A stretch of 64,000 nt of DNA from Polaromonas sp. Lineage in GTDB: Bacteria; Pseudomonadota; Gammaproteobacteria; Burkholderiales; Burkholderiaceae_C. Position numbers and translations under genes: made by a program. The notes under the pieces are model-generated. The model was given only the letters and a program-made list of their open reading frames with translations. It made no database searches and was not told where the DNA came from. This document shows, piece after piece, positions 34,597-42,731 of the stretch; within the stretch, counting starts at the first letter, position 1; the number at the start of each line of letters is the position of its first letter. The stretch covers positions 1 to 64,000 of the forward strand of contig NZ_JAQSDN010000006.1 of the NCBI RefSeq assembly GCF_029945925.1, written 5' to 3'.

Positions 34597-35460
34597 CTAT
34601 TTAATCTGTAGCATTTGTGCAGCCACATCCTCAAGCGCATTGCGCAAGATCAGACGCCGCAATCCCAGGGCCGACGCCTCGGCATGCAGCACCGCAGCAA
34701 AGGTCGGGCTCACTGCCTCAATGCCTGTCAGGTCCAGCACCAGCTCCCCCGGTATCCAGCGCGGTGCCCGGCCTGAGGCCAGGCTGCGGCGCTCGTCCAC
34801 AGGCAGCCGGCTCATGAGGATTTCAGCTTGGTGGCGCGCCTCCAACCGCTCGGACCCGAGCAGACGCAGCACCGGCATGGTCACCACCTCTTGCCCGGCC
34901 TGGGCCTGCATCAGCGCGTAGGTCTCGCGCCAGGCCTGCCCTTGTGCGCGCTTGCCACGATCCAGGTTGTCCGGGTCTCCGCCCAGCAAACGCAGCACGT
35001 CGGAAGCAGGCAGGCCGGTCTTCGGCTTGATGATGATGCGTTCGGCCAGGCGCTGATTGACCGACGTTAGGGACAAACCATCGTTGGCCGCCCACAGCAC
35101 ATCCCCCGCGCACTGGTTCAGGTGCGTCAGCACGCCGCGGTTGTGGCCCAGTGCCCATTGCACCGGCGCATGCGCGTCCACCTCCGCGCGCGCACGGTCA
35201 GGCGGAACGTCGAGTGCCAGCAGGTTTTGCAGCAGGGCCGGGCCAAAACGTTGTTGCAGTGTTGCCAACGGCGCCGCATGCAGCGCCATGGCCCAGCGCG
35301 TGCTCGCGCTCACCGCCACCACCAGCTTGGCCGGCCGGCAATGCACCAGTCCCAGAGACCAGGGGCCCAGCGTGCTGCCAGACGCACAGGCATCCACAGC
35401 CAGCTGGGCCGGCAACTTGAGAGCGCGGGCCAGTTCCCGGGTGACGTGCAGTGTGACCAT
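34597..35460 (-). CDS. Two-domain protein: DUF6933-like region plus DUF4325/STAS-like domain (287 aa)
   Basis: Residues about 1-155 follow the DUF6933 pattern (LHVTRELARALKL, SLGLVHCRPAKLVVAVSAST, and alternating helices). About 190-285 resembles the STAS-like DUF4325 domain (SERLEARHQAEILMSRL, then ELVLDLTGIEAVSPTFAAVL). DUF4325 domains are thought to act in regulatory switches. Neither domain gives an enzymatic motif. It stands alone with repeat-rich DNA upstream. Assignments are by pattern memory only. Confidence 0.6.
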   Translation of the reverse strand: MVTLHVTRELARALKLPAQLAVDACASGSTLGPWSLGLVHCRPAKLVVAVSASTRWAMALHAAPLATLQQRFGPALLQNLLALDVPPDRARAEVDAHAPVQWALGHNRGVLTHLNQCAGDVLWAANDGLSLTSVNQRLAERIIIKPKTGLPASDVLRLLGGDPDNLDRGKRAQGQAWRETYALMQAQAGQEVVTMPVLRLLGSERLEARHQAEILMSRLPVDERRSLASGRAPRWIPGELVLDLTGIEAVSPTFAAVLHAEASALGLRRLILRNALEDVAAQMLQIK

Positions 35461-35689
35461 GGCGTCAGGAACTCATCACAGCTTGTAAGTGCCGCGCATG
35501 GAGGGCGCTTTGGACATTGAAGATGATTTTGGGCATCGGGTTGTGGCTCCGGGGCTCGGGGTGAGCAACAGGACCAGAAAGGACAGCGTTGTTGATTATC
35601 CCGTCAATGGTGAAGTCCTCATCCGGCCGGGTGGCGGGCCCGTCACAGTGTCGCCAACGCCACCCCGGGTCTGTGCATGCCGCATGAAT

Positions 35690-35750
35690 GCTATCTATTA
35701 CATAGCTGCGTGCGTCCGAGGAATAAGGGCCAGAGGCATGTTTGATGCAT
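35690..35750 (+). repeat. AGCTGCT-family interspersed repeat, copy 2
   Basis: gctatctattacatagctgc, then a cgtccgaggaataagggc segment and a cagaggcatg end, matching the layout of copy 1. Confidence 0.8.
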
Positions 35751-35807
35751 AGAATCAGTCCAGATCCGGCTTGCTGCCCCCGCGTCAGTCGAGTTTACAA
35801 GGGGAAA

Positions 35808-35857
35808 GTGCCCGGAACCCTTAAAAAACGGGCGTAAGCAGCTACCGAATCAATAGC
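35808..35857 (-). repeat. AGCTGCT-family interspersed repeat, copy 3
   Basis: On the minus strand: gctattgattcggtagctgc, then ttacgcccgttttttaaggg and ttccgggcac. It is inverted relative to copy 2 with about 60 bp between them. Confidence 0.8.
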
Positions 35858-35921
35858 ATGACACGGAAAGATCTTCGAAGCTCAGCCCGAACGGGGGCAG
35901 GTTTGCCATGACCGCACAACG

Positions 35922-36338
35922 TCAGGCCGGCGAATTGCGCATCCAGTCGGCGGTCTGGAAAAAAGAGGCCCGCAGCCTGGCGCGCAGTTCTTCATCGACG
36001 CCGGTTTCGCCCATCGCCTGGTCCATGCAGGCCAGCCACTGGTCGCGCTCGAGGATGCCGATGACAAAAGGCATGTGGCGCAGGCGCAGCTTGGGGTGGC
36101 CAAAACGCTCGGTGTAGTGTTGCGGCCCGCCCAGCCAGCCGCACAGGAACCAGAACAGGTGCTGGCGCGCCTTGACCAGGTCGCTGCCGTGCGCCGCGCG
36201 CAATTCGGCGTAGCCGGGCTCGAGGTCCATCAGGTCGTAAAAACGGTCTACCAACGCCTTCACCCGTTCTTCGCCGCCTATCCAGTCGAAGGGGGTGTCG
36301 AAGGGCGGTGTGCCCGGTGGTTTTTCTTCGATGTTCAT
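35922..36338 (-). CDS. Group II truncated haemoglobin (138 aa)
   Basis: Small 2-on-2 globin of the trHbO/GlbO type. It has FDWIGGEERVKALVDRFYDLMD at the N-terminal helices, FLCGWLGGPQHYTERFGHP and the proximal haem histidine H88 in RLRHMPF. Group II members bind O2 or NO and take part in redox or nitrosative defence. The length is slightly above the family norm. Confidence 0.93.
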   Translation of the reverse strand: MNIEEKPPGTPPFDTPFDWIGGEERVKALVDRFYDLMDLEPGYAELRAAHGSDLVKARQHLFWFLCGWLGGPQHYTERFGHPKLRLRHMPFVIGILERDQWLACMDQAMGETGVDEELRARLRASFFQTADWMRNSPA

Positions 36339-36372
36339 GATTATTCTAAAAAGGGAGTCTCTAGGTTAGCTT

Positions 36373-36484
36373 GTCATTGCGGACTTGATCCGCAATCCAT
36401 GCGGCGCGAGCCAGGGCTGTGATTCATGCGGCATGGATCCCCCCGGATCGGAGTCCGGGGCAAGCTCCTCGAGTCCGGGATGAC
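36373..36484. repeat. Interspersed palindromic repeat, copy 2
   Basis: Same borders as 151-238 (gtcattgcggacttgatccg ... ccgggatgac), with a longer middle. It sits between the globin start and the stop of the FtsX-type permease. Confidence 0.8.
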
Positions 36485-36498
36485 GAGCCGGAGGGAAA

Positions 36499-39042
36499 TT
36501 ATTGGGCCTTGCGCAAGGTTTCAACCACCGGCGTATTAAGCACGGAACGCAGCCCCCACCAACCCGCCGCCATCGCCAGCACGGCGCCGGCGAGGCTGCC
36601 CAGTAGCGGCACGGTCCAGGAGCCGGTCCAGCTGAAATCGAACACAAAACGCGCCAGGCCCCAGCCCACGGCCAGCGCCACGATGGAGGCCAGAAAACCG
36701 GCCAGCAGGCCGACGCCGGCGAGTTCGGCGCGCTGCACCTGGCGCAGCAGCGAGGCGCGCGCACCAACGGCACGCATGATGGCGAACTCGTGCGCACGCT
36801 CTTCGCGTGTCGCGGTGATGGCCGCGAACAGCACCACCAGGCCGGCGGCCAGCGTGAAACCGAACAGGTACTCCACGGCGCGTATCACCTGGTCGAGCAC
36901 GCGCTGCACCTGGGCGATGGTGCTGCTCATGTCGACGTTGGTGATGTTGGGAAAGGCCTTGACCAGTTCGTTGTCAAAGCTGCGCGGTTTCACCCCGTCC
37001 TGAGCGGGCACACGTTCGGGCGCGCGGAAGGCGCTGATGTAGGAGACCGGCACGTCGGTCATCTTTGCAACCGGGTACATCACGAAAAAGTTGACCCGCA
37101 TGGAACCCCAGTCCACCTTGCGCAGGCTGGTGATTTTTGCCTCGCTGAGCTGGCCGCCGATGTCGAAACGTAGGCTGTCGCCCAGCTTGAGACCCAGGGT
37201 GCTGGCCAGGCCATCCTCGACGCTGATGGCGCCCGCCTCATCGGGCGTCCAGCGGCCGGCCACCACCTGGTTGTGCGAGGGCTGCTGCGCGGCATGGGAC
37301 AGGTTGAACTCGCGGTCCACCAGGCGCTTGGCGCGGTCGTCCTCGAAGTCCTCCGGCGCGACCACCTTGTCGTTGATCGCGACGAGGCGACCCCGAATCA
37401 TGGGATACCAGTCAAACTTCGTGACGCCGCCGTCGCGCAAGGCCTGCTGGAAGGCGGCGCCCTGCTCGGGCTGCACATTGATGACAAAGCGGTTCGGCGC
37501 ATCGGGCGGTGTGGCCTGGCGCCAGCTGCTGATCAAATCGGTGCGCAGCAGCACCAGCAGCATCAGCGCGAGCAGACCGACCGCCAGCGCGCTGACCTGC
37601 ACCACGGCATAGACCGGGCGCGCCGACAGCTGGCGCGTGGCCAGCACCAGCCAGCGCGGCGCGGTGGCTTCATTGACGCTGGCACGCAGCAGCTTGACCG
37701 CCGCGAAACTGGCCACGGCAAACACCGCCACGGCCCCGGCGAAACCGCCGACGGCAATCAAGCCAAGCTTGAGGTCGCTGCTGGCGGCCACCAGCAAGGC
37801 CGCAAAACCGAGCACCCCGACCAGCAGCACCGCGAGCGAAGCCGGCCGCAGGTTGCCGACATCGCGGCGGATCACGCGCAGCGGCGGAACCTGGGCCAGC
37901 TGCAGCACCGGCGGCAGGCCGAAAGCGAGCAGCAGGGTCAACCCCATGCCCATGCCGAAAGCCACGGGCCAGAGGGTAGGCGCCGGCAGCGCTGTGTCGA
38001 CCAGGCCGGCCAGCAGCAGCACAAAGCCATAATGCACGGCAAAACCGATCAGCACACCGAGGGCGCTGGCGGCCATGCCGGCCAGCACAAATTCGAAGGT
38101 GTAGGCCAGCGCGATGGTGCGTTGCGGCTGGCCCAGCACACGCAGCATGGCGCAGTCGTCCAGGTGTTTGGATGCGAAGCCGCGTGCCACGATGGCGACC
38201 GCCACGGCGCTCAGCAAGGCCGCCAGCAAGGCGACCAGGTTGAGGAATTTTTCGGCACGGTCCAGCGTCTGGCGCATCTCGGGGCTGCCGCTTTCCAGCG
38301 ACTCGATGCGCACGCCGCGCCACTCGGCCTTCTTGATCTCCTGCGTGGCCCACTGGACATAGGTTTTCACCGCGGCGTCGCTGCCGGCCACGGCAAAGCG
38401 GTAGTTGGTCCGGCTGGCCGGCTGGATCAGGCCGGTGGCCGCCAGGTCGGCGCTGTTGATCATCACGCGCGGTGAAAAATTGGCAAAACCGCCGCCGCGG
38501 TCCGGCTCCTGGACGATCACACGCGCCAAAGTGAAGCGGGCGTCGCCCATCAGCAGGGTCTGGCCGATGCGCAGCCCCAGCGCATCGAGCAGCGACGCGT
38601 CGGCCCAGGCCGTGCCGGGGGCGGGAATCTCGCGCGTGGCCGCACCGGCAGCCTCGGGGCTGGGTGCGACCTGCATCGTGCCGCGCAGCGGATAACCCTC
38701 GGGCACCGCCTTGAAGGCCACGAGTTTGCTGGCGCCGCCGTCTTCCTCGCGCGCCCGGCCCATGGTCGGAAAGGTCACGGTCGAGGTGACCTGCAGGCCC
38801 AAGCTGCGCGCCCTGGCAATGAACACCTCGGGAGTCATGCCGTCGCTGCGAAGAACGGCGTCACCGCCAAGCAGCTGGCGGGCATCACGCTGCAGGCCCC
38901 CCTTGAGGCGATCCGCAAAAAAACCGACGGCCGTCAGGGCCGCCACCGCCAGCGTCACCGCAACGATCAGCAGCCGCAGTTCTCCGGCGCGCAGGTCGCG
39001 CAGCAGCGTGCGCCAGCCGAGTTTGAGGAAAAGGGTGTTCAT
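36499..39042 (-). CDS. FtsX-like ABC transporter permease (847 aa)
   Basis: Large inner-membrane permease of the YbbP/LolC-related MacB/FtsX type. The first membrane segment is at about 18-40, followed by a large periplasmic domain (about 45-240). A three-helix FtsX domain is at about 250-390 with more helices to 500, then a second periplasmic domain (about 510-720) and a C-terminal three-helix FtsX domain (about 725-845). The partner ATPase is not in the window. In related operons it is a YbbA-like protein beside an esterase. Confidence 0.9.
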   Translation of the reverse strand: MNTLFLKLGWRTLLRDLRAGELRLLIVAVTLAVAALTAVGFFADRLKGGLQRDARQLLGGDAVLRSDGMTPEVFIARARSLGLQVTSTVTFPTMGRAREEDGGASKLVAFKAVPEGYPLRGTMQVAPSPEAAGAATREIPAPGTAWADASLLDALGLRIGQTLLMGDARFTLARVIVQEPDRGGGFANFSPRVMINSADLAATGLIQPASRTNYRFAVAGSDAAVKTYVQWATQEIKKAEWRGVRIESLESGSPEMRQTLDRAEKFLNLVALLAALLSAVAVAIVARGFASKHLDDCAMLRVLGQPQRTIALAYTFEFVLAGMAASALGVLIGFAVHYGFVLLLAGLVDTALPAPTLWPVAFGMGMGLTLLLAFGLPPVLQLAQVPPLRVIRRDVGNLRPASLAVLLVGVLGFAALLVAASSDLKLGLIAVGGFAGAVAVFAVASFAAVKLLRASVNEATAPRWLVLATRQLSARPVYAVVQVSALAVGLLALMLLVLLRTDLISSWRQATPPDAPNRFVINVQPEQGAAFQQALRDGGVTKFDWYPMIRGRLVAINDKVVAPEDFEDDRAKRLVDREFNLSHAAQQPSHNQVVAGRWTPDEAGAISVEDGLASTLGLKLGDSLRFDIGGQLSEAKITSLRKVDWGSMRVNFFVMYPVAKMTDVPVSYISAFRAPERVPAQDGVKPRSFDNELVKAFPNITNVDMSSTIAQVQRVLDQVIRAVEYLFGFTLAAGLVVLFAAITATREERAHEFAIMRAVGARASLLRQVQRAELAGVGLLAGFLASIVALAVGWGLARFVFDFSWTGSWTVPLLGSLAGAVLAMAAGWWGLRSVLNTPVVETLRKAQ

Positions 39043-39159
39043 GGCCTGACCTTAACGCAAAGTCCACAGCCCCGGCGCCTGTCGGTTTCTGCCGGTGAAC
39101 AGCCCGGGCACTTCAGCGGGCCGCCACCTCTGTGGGAATGCCGCACCGCCGTCAAGCCA

Positions 39160-40212
39160 TCAAGCCGTCTCTGGCGCCCGAAGCCGGGGGCCGGCGAGGT
39201 CAGGTTGCAGCTTGAGCCGCAGCGGCTGGGCGTAACAGACAAAACGCCGGTTGGTCGCGCGGCCGATGGCGCACAGCCCGACGGCCTGCGCCACCTGGTG
39301 GCCCATCTGCGTGATGCCGCTGCGCGAGACCACAATCGGCACCCCCATTTGTGCCGACTTGATGACCATTTCGCTGGTGAGCCGTCCTGTCGTGTAAAAC
39401 ACCAGCCCGGCGCCCTCTTTACCAGCCGGGGCCGCGGAACCGGCTTCGCCGGGCCGCAGGCGCAGCGCCCCTGTTTCCCGTGCAGGGGGCAGCGAAGTGC
39501 CGGAGGCTCGCGAAGTGGGGAGCGTGGGGGCCGGTTCCGCCGACAGGCCGCCCTTAGGCGGAACAGCCCCCTCGGGGGGCAGCGCAGTACGCGAAGCGAC
39601 AAGCGTGGGGGTCATATTCATAGCCATCCAGCCGGCAATGGTGTCAATGGCGTTGTGCCGCCCCACATCCTCGACAAACAGCAGCATCTCCGGCTCGGCG
39701 GATGCCAGGGAAAACAGCGCGCAGGCATGAACGGATCCCGCCGACTTGTAAGTGGTTTCCTTGAGGCGGATGGTGTTGACCAGGCCGTACAGCTGGGCTT
39801 GGGTGATGCAGGCATCGGCGGGCAGTTCAATCTGGTCCACCTCGTCCATCAGGCCGCCGAACACACTGCCCTGCCCGCAACCGGTGGTCACCACCTTGCG
39901 CGCGGTTTTTGCCTCGATATCCGCGATGCCGTGGCGCGTTTTGACCGCCGCGGCGCCCACATCCCAGTCCACCGTGATGGATTCGATGTCTGCGGCGTCC
40001 TTGACCAGCCGCTGGTTGCGCAGGTAACCCAGCACCAGCAACTCGGGGTGGGCACCCAGCGTCATCAAGGTCACCAACTCGCGCTTGTCGACATACACCG
40101 TCAGGGCGCGTTCGGCGGGAATGGCAATCTGGAGCGGATCACCGTATTCGTTGACGGCGTCGATGTCACAGGTGAGCGGCGCCCGGGCCTGGGTCAGGTA
40201 TGGCAGAGGCAT
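39160..40212 (-). CDS. fdhD: Formate dehydrogenase accessory sulfurtransferase FdhD with in-frame insertion (350 aa)
   Basis: Moves sulfur from IscS to the molybdenum cofactor of formate dehydrogenase. Visible motifs are VVTTGCGQGS (Cys112), AGSVHACALFS, VEDVGRHNAIDTIAGW and, after the insertion, YTTGRLTSEMV and SRSGITQMGHQVAQAVGL. The family is about 270-285 residues. The excess is a Pro/Ala/Gly-rich stretch at about 201-266 that is encoded by GC-rich interspersed repeats. It falls between the helix after the GRHNA motif and the strand before TTGRL, a position where homologues have a short loop. The protein may tolerate it. fdhD lies beyond a terminator from the dehydrogenase operon, so it probably has its own promoter. 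Confidence 0.93.
   Translation of the reverse strand: MPLPYLTQARAPLTCDIDAVNEYGDPLQIAIPAERALTVYVDKRELVTLMTLGAHPELLVLGYLRNQRLVKDAADIESITVDWDVGAAAVKTRHGIADIEAKTARKVVTTGCGQGSVFGGLMDEVDQIELPADACITQAQLYGLVNTIRLKETTYKSAGSVHACALFSLASAEPEMLLFVEDVGRHNAIDTIAGWMAMNMTPTLVASRTALPPEGAVPPKGGLSAEPAPTLPTSRASGTSLPPARETGALRLRPGEAGSAAPAGKEGAGLVFYTTGRLTSEMVIKSAQMGVPIVVSRSGITQMGHQVAQAVGLCAIGRATNRRFVCYAQPLRLKLQPDLAGPRLRAPETA
39423..39616. repeat. GC-rich interspersed repeats inserted in fdhD
   Basis: 39423-39472 matches the repeat at 29031-29084 with few changes. The rest has the cccttaggcggaacagcccc and ctcggggggcagcgcagtac blocks recalled as a common Comamonadaceae intergenic repeat, with cgaagcgacaagcgtggggg at the end. 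The insertion keeps the reading frame open. Confidence 0.8.
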
Positions 40213-40228
40213 GGTTGGAGACTACAAC

Positions 40229-40262
40229 AAAAAGGCCGACACCTTGCGGGGCCGGCCTTTTT
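40229..40262 (-). terminator. Terminator of the respiratory formate dehydrogenase operon
   Basis: Arms aaaaaggccg and cggccttttt with a 14-nt loop, 19 bp past the stop of the 129-aa gene and just upstream of the fdhD start. Confidence 0.8.
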
Positions 40263-40280
40263 GCAATGGATGGTCGATGG

Positions 40281-40670
40281 TCAGGATTTTTTTTCAGGGG
40301 CAATGGCTGCCGCGGGGGTCTTGCTGCTGGGCGGGCTGGTGGCGGTAGCCGCCGGAGAATGCGCACCCGATGCCTCCAGGGGCTTGGCCACCTCGGCAGG
40401 CTTGTAGCTGAAAGCCCCAGGGTCTGCGCACGCTGGCGTGGCCACCGGCGGCTTGGTTTCCTTGCCGGCCGCCTTGGCGGTCTTGTAATAACTGGCTACC
40501 ACCTTGTCCATGGATTTGCACAACAGGTAGCCATCGACCTTGCCGGCCCAGGCGGCCTTCGCGGCGGCCTCGGCAGCCTTGGCCTTGGCCTCGTCGCTGA
40601 CCGGGGGAAGCTTGGCCAGTACCACGGCGGACACGCTGGCAAACAAGGCGGCAATAAGAATTTTTTTCAT
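40281..40670 (-). CDS. Small exported protein, end of the formate dehydrogenase operon (129 aa)
   Basis: A clear signal peptide (MKKILIAALFASVSAVVLA) is followed by an Ala/Lys-rich helix and a Pro/Ala/Thr-rich tail. Two cysteines (Cys in LLCKSM and TPACADPG) could form a disulfide. The family is unknown. It is the last gene before the terminator, 25 bp after the gamma-subunit stop. Confidence 0.75.
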   Translation of the reverse strand: MKKILIAALFASVSAVVLAKLPPVSDEAKAKAAEAAAKAAWAGKVDGYLLCKSMDKVVASYYKTAKAAGKETKPPVATPACADPGAFSYKPAEVAKPLEASGAHSPAATATSPPSSKTPAAAIAPEKKS

Positions 40671-40695
40671 GGAATCCTCGCTGTTCGGATCTGAT

Positions 40696-41868
40696 CTAGG
40701 CCTGGACGGTCTGGCTCGGTGGCGCAGGTTCGCTGCGTTGCGCCGGAATCTTGCCGGCCTTCACGTCGTCATACCAGTACTCGTGGTGCTCCCTGGCCCA
40801 GGTCTCGTCGACATAACCGGTTTTCATGCCGTCGTAGGCACCCTGCATGCCGATGGTACCGATGTAGATATGGCCGATGAACAGCGCCATCATCAGCACC
40901 GTTGCCACGGCATGCACCATGTGCGCCACCTGCATGGTGTCGCGAACATAGATCAGCCCGGGAATCAGCTTGTCGAGCACCAGCCCCGAGGCCACCACGA
41001 TGGCGCCGAGGAAAAACACGCCACCCCAGAACAGCAGCTTTTCGCCCGCATTGAAGCGGTGCGAGGGGATTTCCTTGCCCGACAGCAGGCCACCGCCCTT
41101 GAGAAGCCAGCCCATGTCGCCACGCCGTGGCATGTTGTCGCGGACAAAGGTGAAGAACACAATCACCAGCGACACGGCAAACAGCGGACCGGCAAAGTTG
41201 TGCATGTTCTTGAGCAGATAGCTCAGCCAGCCGAACAGGGTGGCGCCCATGATGGGCAGCAGGAAAAACTTTCCGAACGCCATGACGATGCCGGAGATGG
41301 CAAGAATAGAGAAAGCAATGGCGTTGGCCCAGTGTGCGGAACGCTCGAACGGCGTGAAACGCTCGATCTTGCGACCCGTTTCGGCACCGTGCAGATTGAT
41401 CCTGCCCTTGCCAAGGTAAAACAGCGCGATCGCCCCCACCACGATCAGCAGCAGTGCGCCACCGTAGGGAATCAGCCAGTTGTTGCGCACCTGCCGCCAA
41501 GCCTCACCGGCATTGGTCAAGCGCGAGCCCGGGTACTGCACAAATGGCTGGATCAAGTTGCCGGCCTCGGGCGCCTCGCTTTTGGGCAGGCTGCTGTAGC
41601 CGGTGACGCCGGAGCCGACCTGCCGCCACATCGGCGCATTGTTGCCGGGCTGGACCCTGGCGCGCTCGCCATTGGTCTGCTCGGCGTATTTGGGATCAGC
41701 GCTCGCCTCAGGTTTGACCTCGAAGATGTTGGCGCTCTGGATGCCGCCTGTGGGTGCTGCCGCTGCCGGAGCCGGGGCCGGGGTGGCCGCGGGTTGCGCC
41801 GACACCATGGCCGAGAAGCCAAACGCTGCAAAAAAGAGTGCTGCCAGGAATCGCGATGGGCGTTGCAT
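40696..41868 (-). CDS. fdhC: Formate dehydrogenase gamma subunit, cytochrome b556 (390 aa)
   Basis: Membrane dihaem cytochrome b that passes electrons from formate to quinone. It has a signal peptide at about 1-24, then a Pro/Ala-rich periplasmic region longer than in E. coli FdnI (to about 145). A core with four membrane helices follows and includes FTPFERSAHWANAIAFSILAISG, HNFAGPLFAVSLV and VAHMVHAVATVLMMALFIGHIY, whose histidines are candidate haem ligands. Confidence 0.9.
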   Translation of the reverse strand: MQRPSRFLAALFFAAFGFSAMVSAQPAATPAPAPAAAAPTGGIQSANIFEVKPEASADPKYAEQTNGERARVQPGNNAPMWRQVGSGVTGYSSLPKSEAPEAGNLIQPFVQYPGSRLTNAGEAWRQVRNNWLIPYGGALLLIVVGAIALFYLGKGRINLHGAETGRKIERFTPFERSAHWANAIAFSILAISGIVMAFGKFFLLPIMGATLFGWLSYLLKNMHNFAGPLFAVSLVIVFFTFVRDNMPRRGDMGWLLKGGGLLSGKEIPSHRFNAGEKLLFWGGVFFLGAIVVASGLVLDKLIPGLIYVRDTMQVAHMVHAVATVLMMALFIGHIYIGTIGMQGAYDGMKTGYVDETWAREHHEYWYDDVKAGKIPAQRSEPAPPSQTVQA

Positions 41869-41880
41869 GTGAACTCCCTG

Positions 41881-42102
41881 TTATTTCACGCGGTTGTATT
41901 CGTTCTGGCCGGCCTGCGCACGGGTCTTGAGCTGCTGCTCCCAGGCGGCTTTGTCGCCGGCTTTCCAGCCTGGGGCATTGAAGGCATTGCTGGTGCCCTG
42001 GTATGCGGCCGTGTCGCTTTTGACGCCGGCAGCGGTCTGGGGCTTTTCGCCGCAAGCGGCAAGCGCCAGGATGGCAGCGGTGAGCAGTGCAAGACGCATC
42101 AT
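41881..42102 (-). CDS. Small lipoprotein between FDH beta and gamma subunits (73 aa)
   Basis: Signal and lipobox LALAACGEK, so acylated at about Cys17. The mature part (about 55 residues) carries a WKAGDKAAWEQQLKTRAQAGQNEYNR helix. The start overlaps the beta-subunit stop by 4 nt and the gamma gene follows 12 bp later, so it is a fixed member of the operon. Function unknown; assembly or anchoring is a guess. Confidence 0.8.
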   Translation of the reverse strand: MMRLALLTAAILALAACGEKPQTAAGVKSDTAAYQGTSNAFNAPGWKAGDKAAWEQQLKTRAQAGQNEYNRVK

Positions 42103-42722
42103 GATTTAACTCCATTCACGGGAGGCTGACCAGCTTGTCTGGAACCGTAGGCCGTTCCCCAGCCCCACACTTCGGCGCCCTTGCCGCGCTGCACGACACG
42201 GGTGCGGAAGATGTCGGCAACCACATCGCCATCGCCGGCGAGCAGCGCCTTGGTCGAGCACTGCTCGGCGCAGGCCGGCAGCTTGCCTTCGGCCAGCCGG
42301 TTGCGACCGTATTTTTCAAATTCGGCCTGGCTGCCGCTGGCCTCGGGACCGCCGGCGCAGAAGGTGCACTTGTCCATCTTGCCGCGCACGCCGAACGTAC
42401 CCTGGGACGGGAACTGGGGCGCGCCGAACGGACAGGCGTAAGAGCAATAGCCGCAACCGATGCAGACATCCTTGTCGTGCAGCACCACACCCTCGTCGGT
42501 GCGGTAGAAACAGTTGACGGGACACACAGCCATGCAGGGCGCATCGCTGCAATGCATGCAGGCCACCGAAATGGACTTCTCGCCGGGAACACCGTCGTTG
42601 AGCGTCACCACACGGCGCCGGTTGACGCCCCATGGGACTTCGTTTTCGTTCTTGCAGGCAGTAACGCAACCGTTGCACTCAATGCAGCGCTCGGCGTCAC
42701 AGACAAATTTCATGCGTGCCAT
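42099..42722 (-). CDS. fdhB: Formate dehydrogenase beta subunit, four 4Fe-4S clusters (207 aa)
   Basis: Electron-transfer subunit with four cysteine groups: CIECNGCVTAC, CMHCSDAPCMAVCP, CIGCGYCSYACPFG and CTFC...CAEQC. It lacks the C-terminal membrane helix of E. coli FdnH, as in the Fdh3B-type enzymes. Nine bp after the alpha-subunit gene. Confidence 0.94.
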   Translation of the reverse strand: MARMKFVCDAERCIECNGCVTACKNENEVPWGVNRRRVVTLNDGVPGEKSISVACMHCSDAPCMAVCPVNCFYRTDEGVVLHDKDVCIGCGYCSYACPFGAPQFPSQGTFGVRGKMDKCTFCAGGPEASGSQAEFEKYGRNRLAEGKLPACAEQCSTKALLAGDGDVVADIFRTRVVQRGKGAEVWGWGTAYGSRQAGQPPVNGVKS

Positions 42723-42731
42723 GGTATTTCC

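Larger units (their letters stand above)
35461..35921. other. Repeat-rich intergenic region
   Basis: About 460 bp holding two copies of the AGCTGCT-family repeat in opposite orientation. An open frame of 87 codons on the plus strand (35489-35752) runs into one repeat and has no family or ribosome site, so no gene is called. Confidence 0.6.

Noticed and set aside
35489..35752. 87-codon plus-strand frame
   Set aside because: Its 3' part is an interspersed repeat; no family and no ribosome site.
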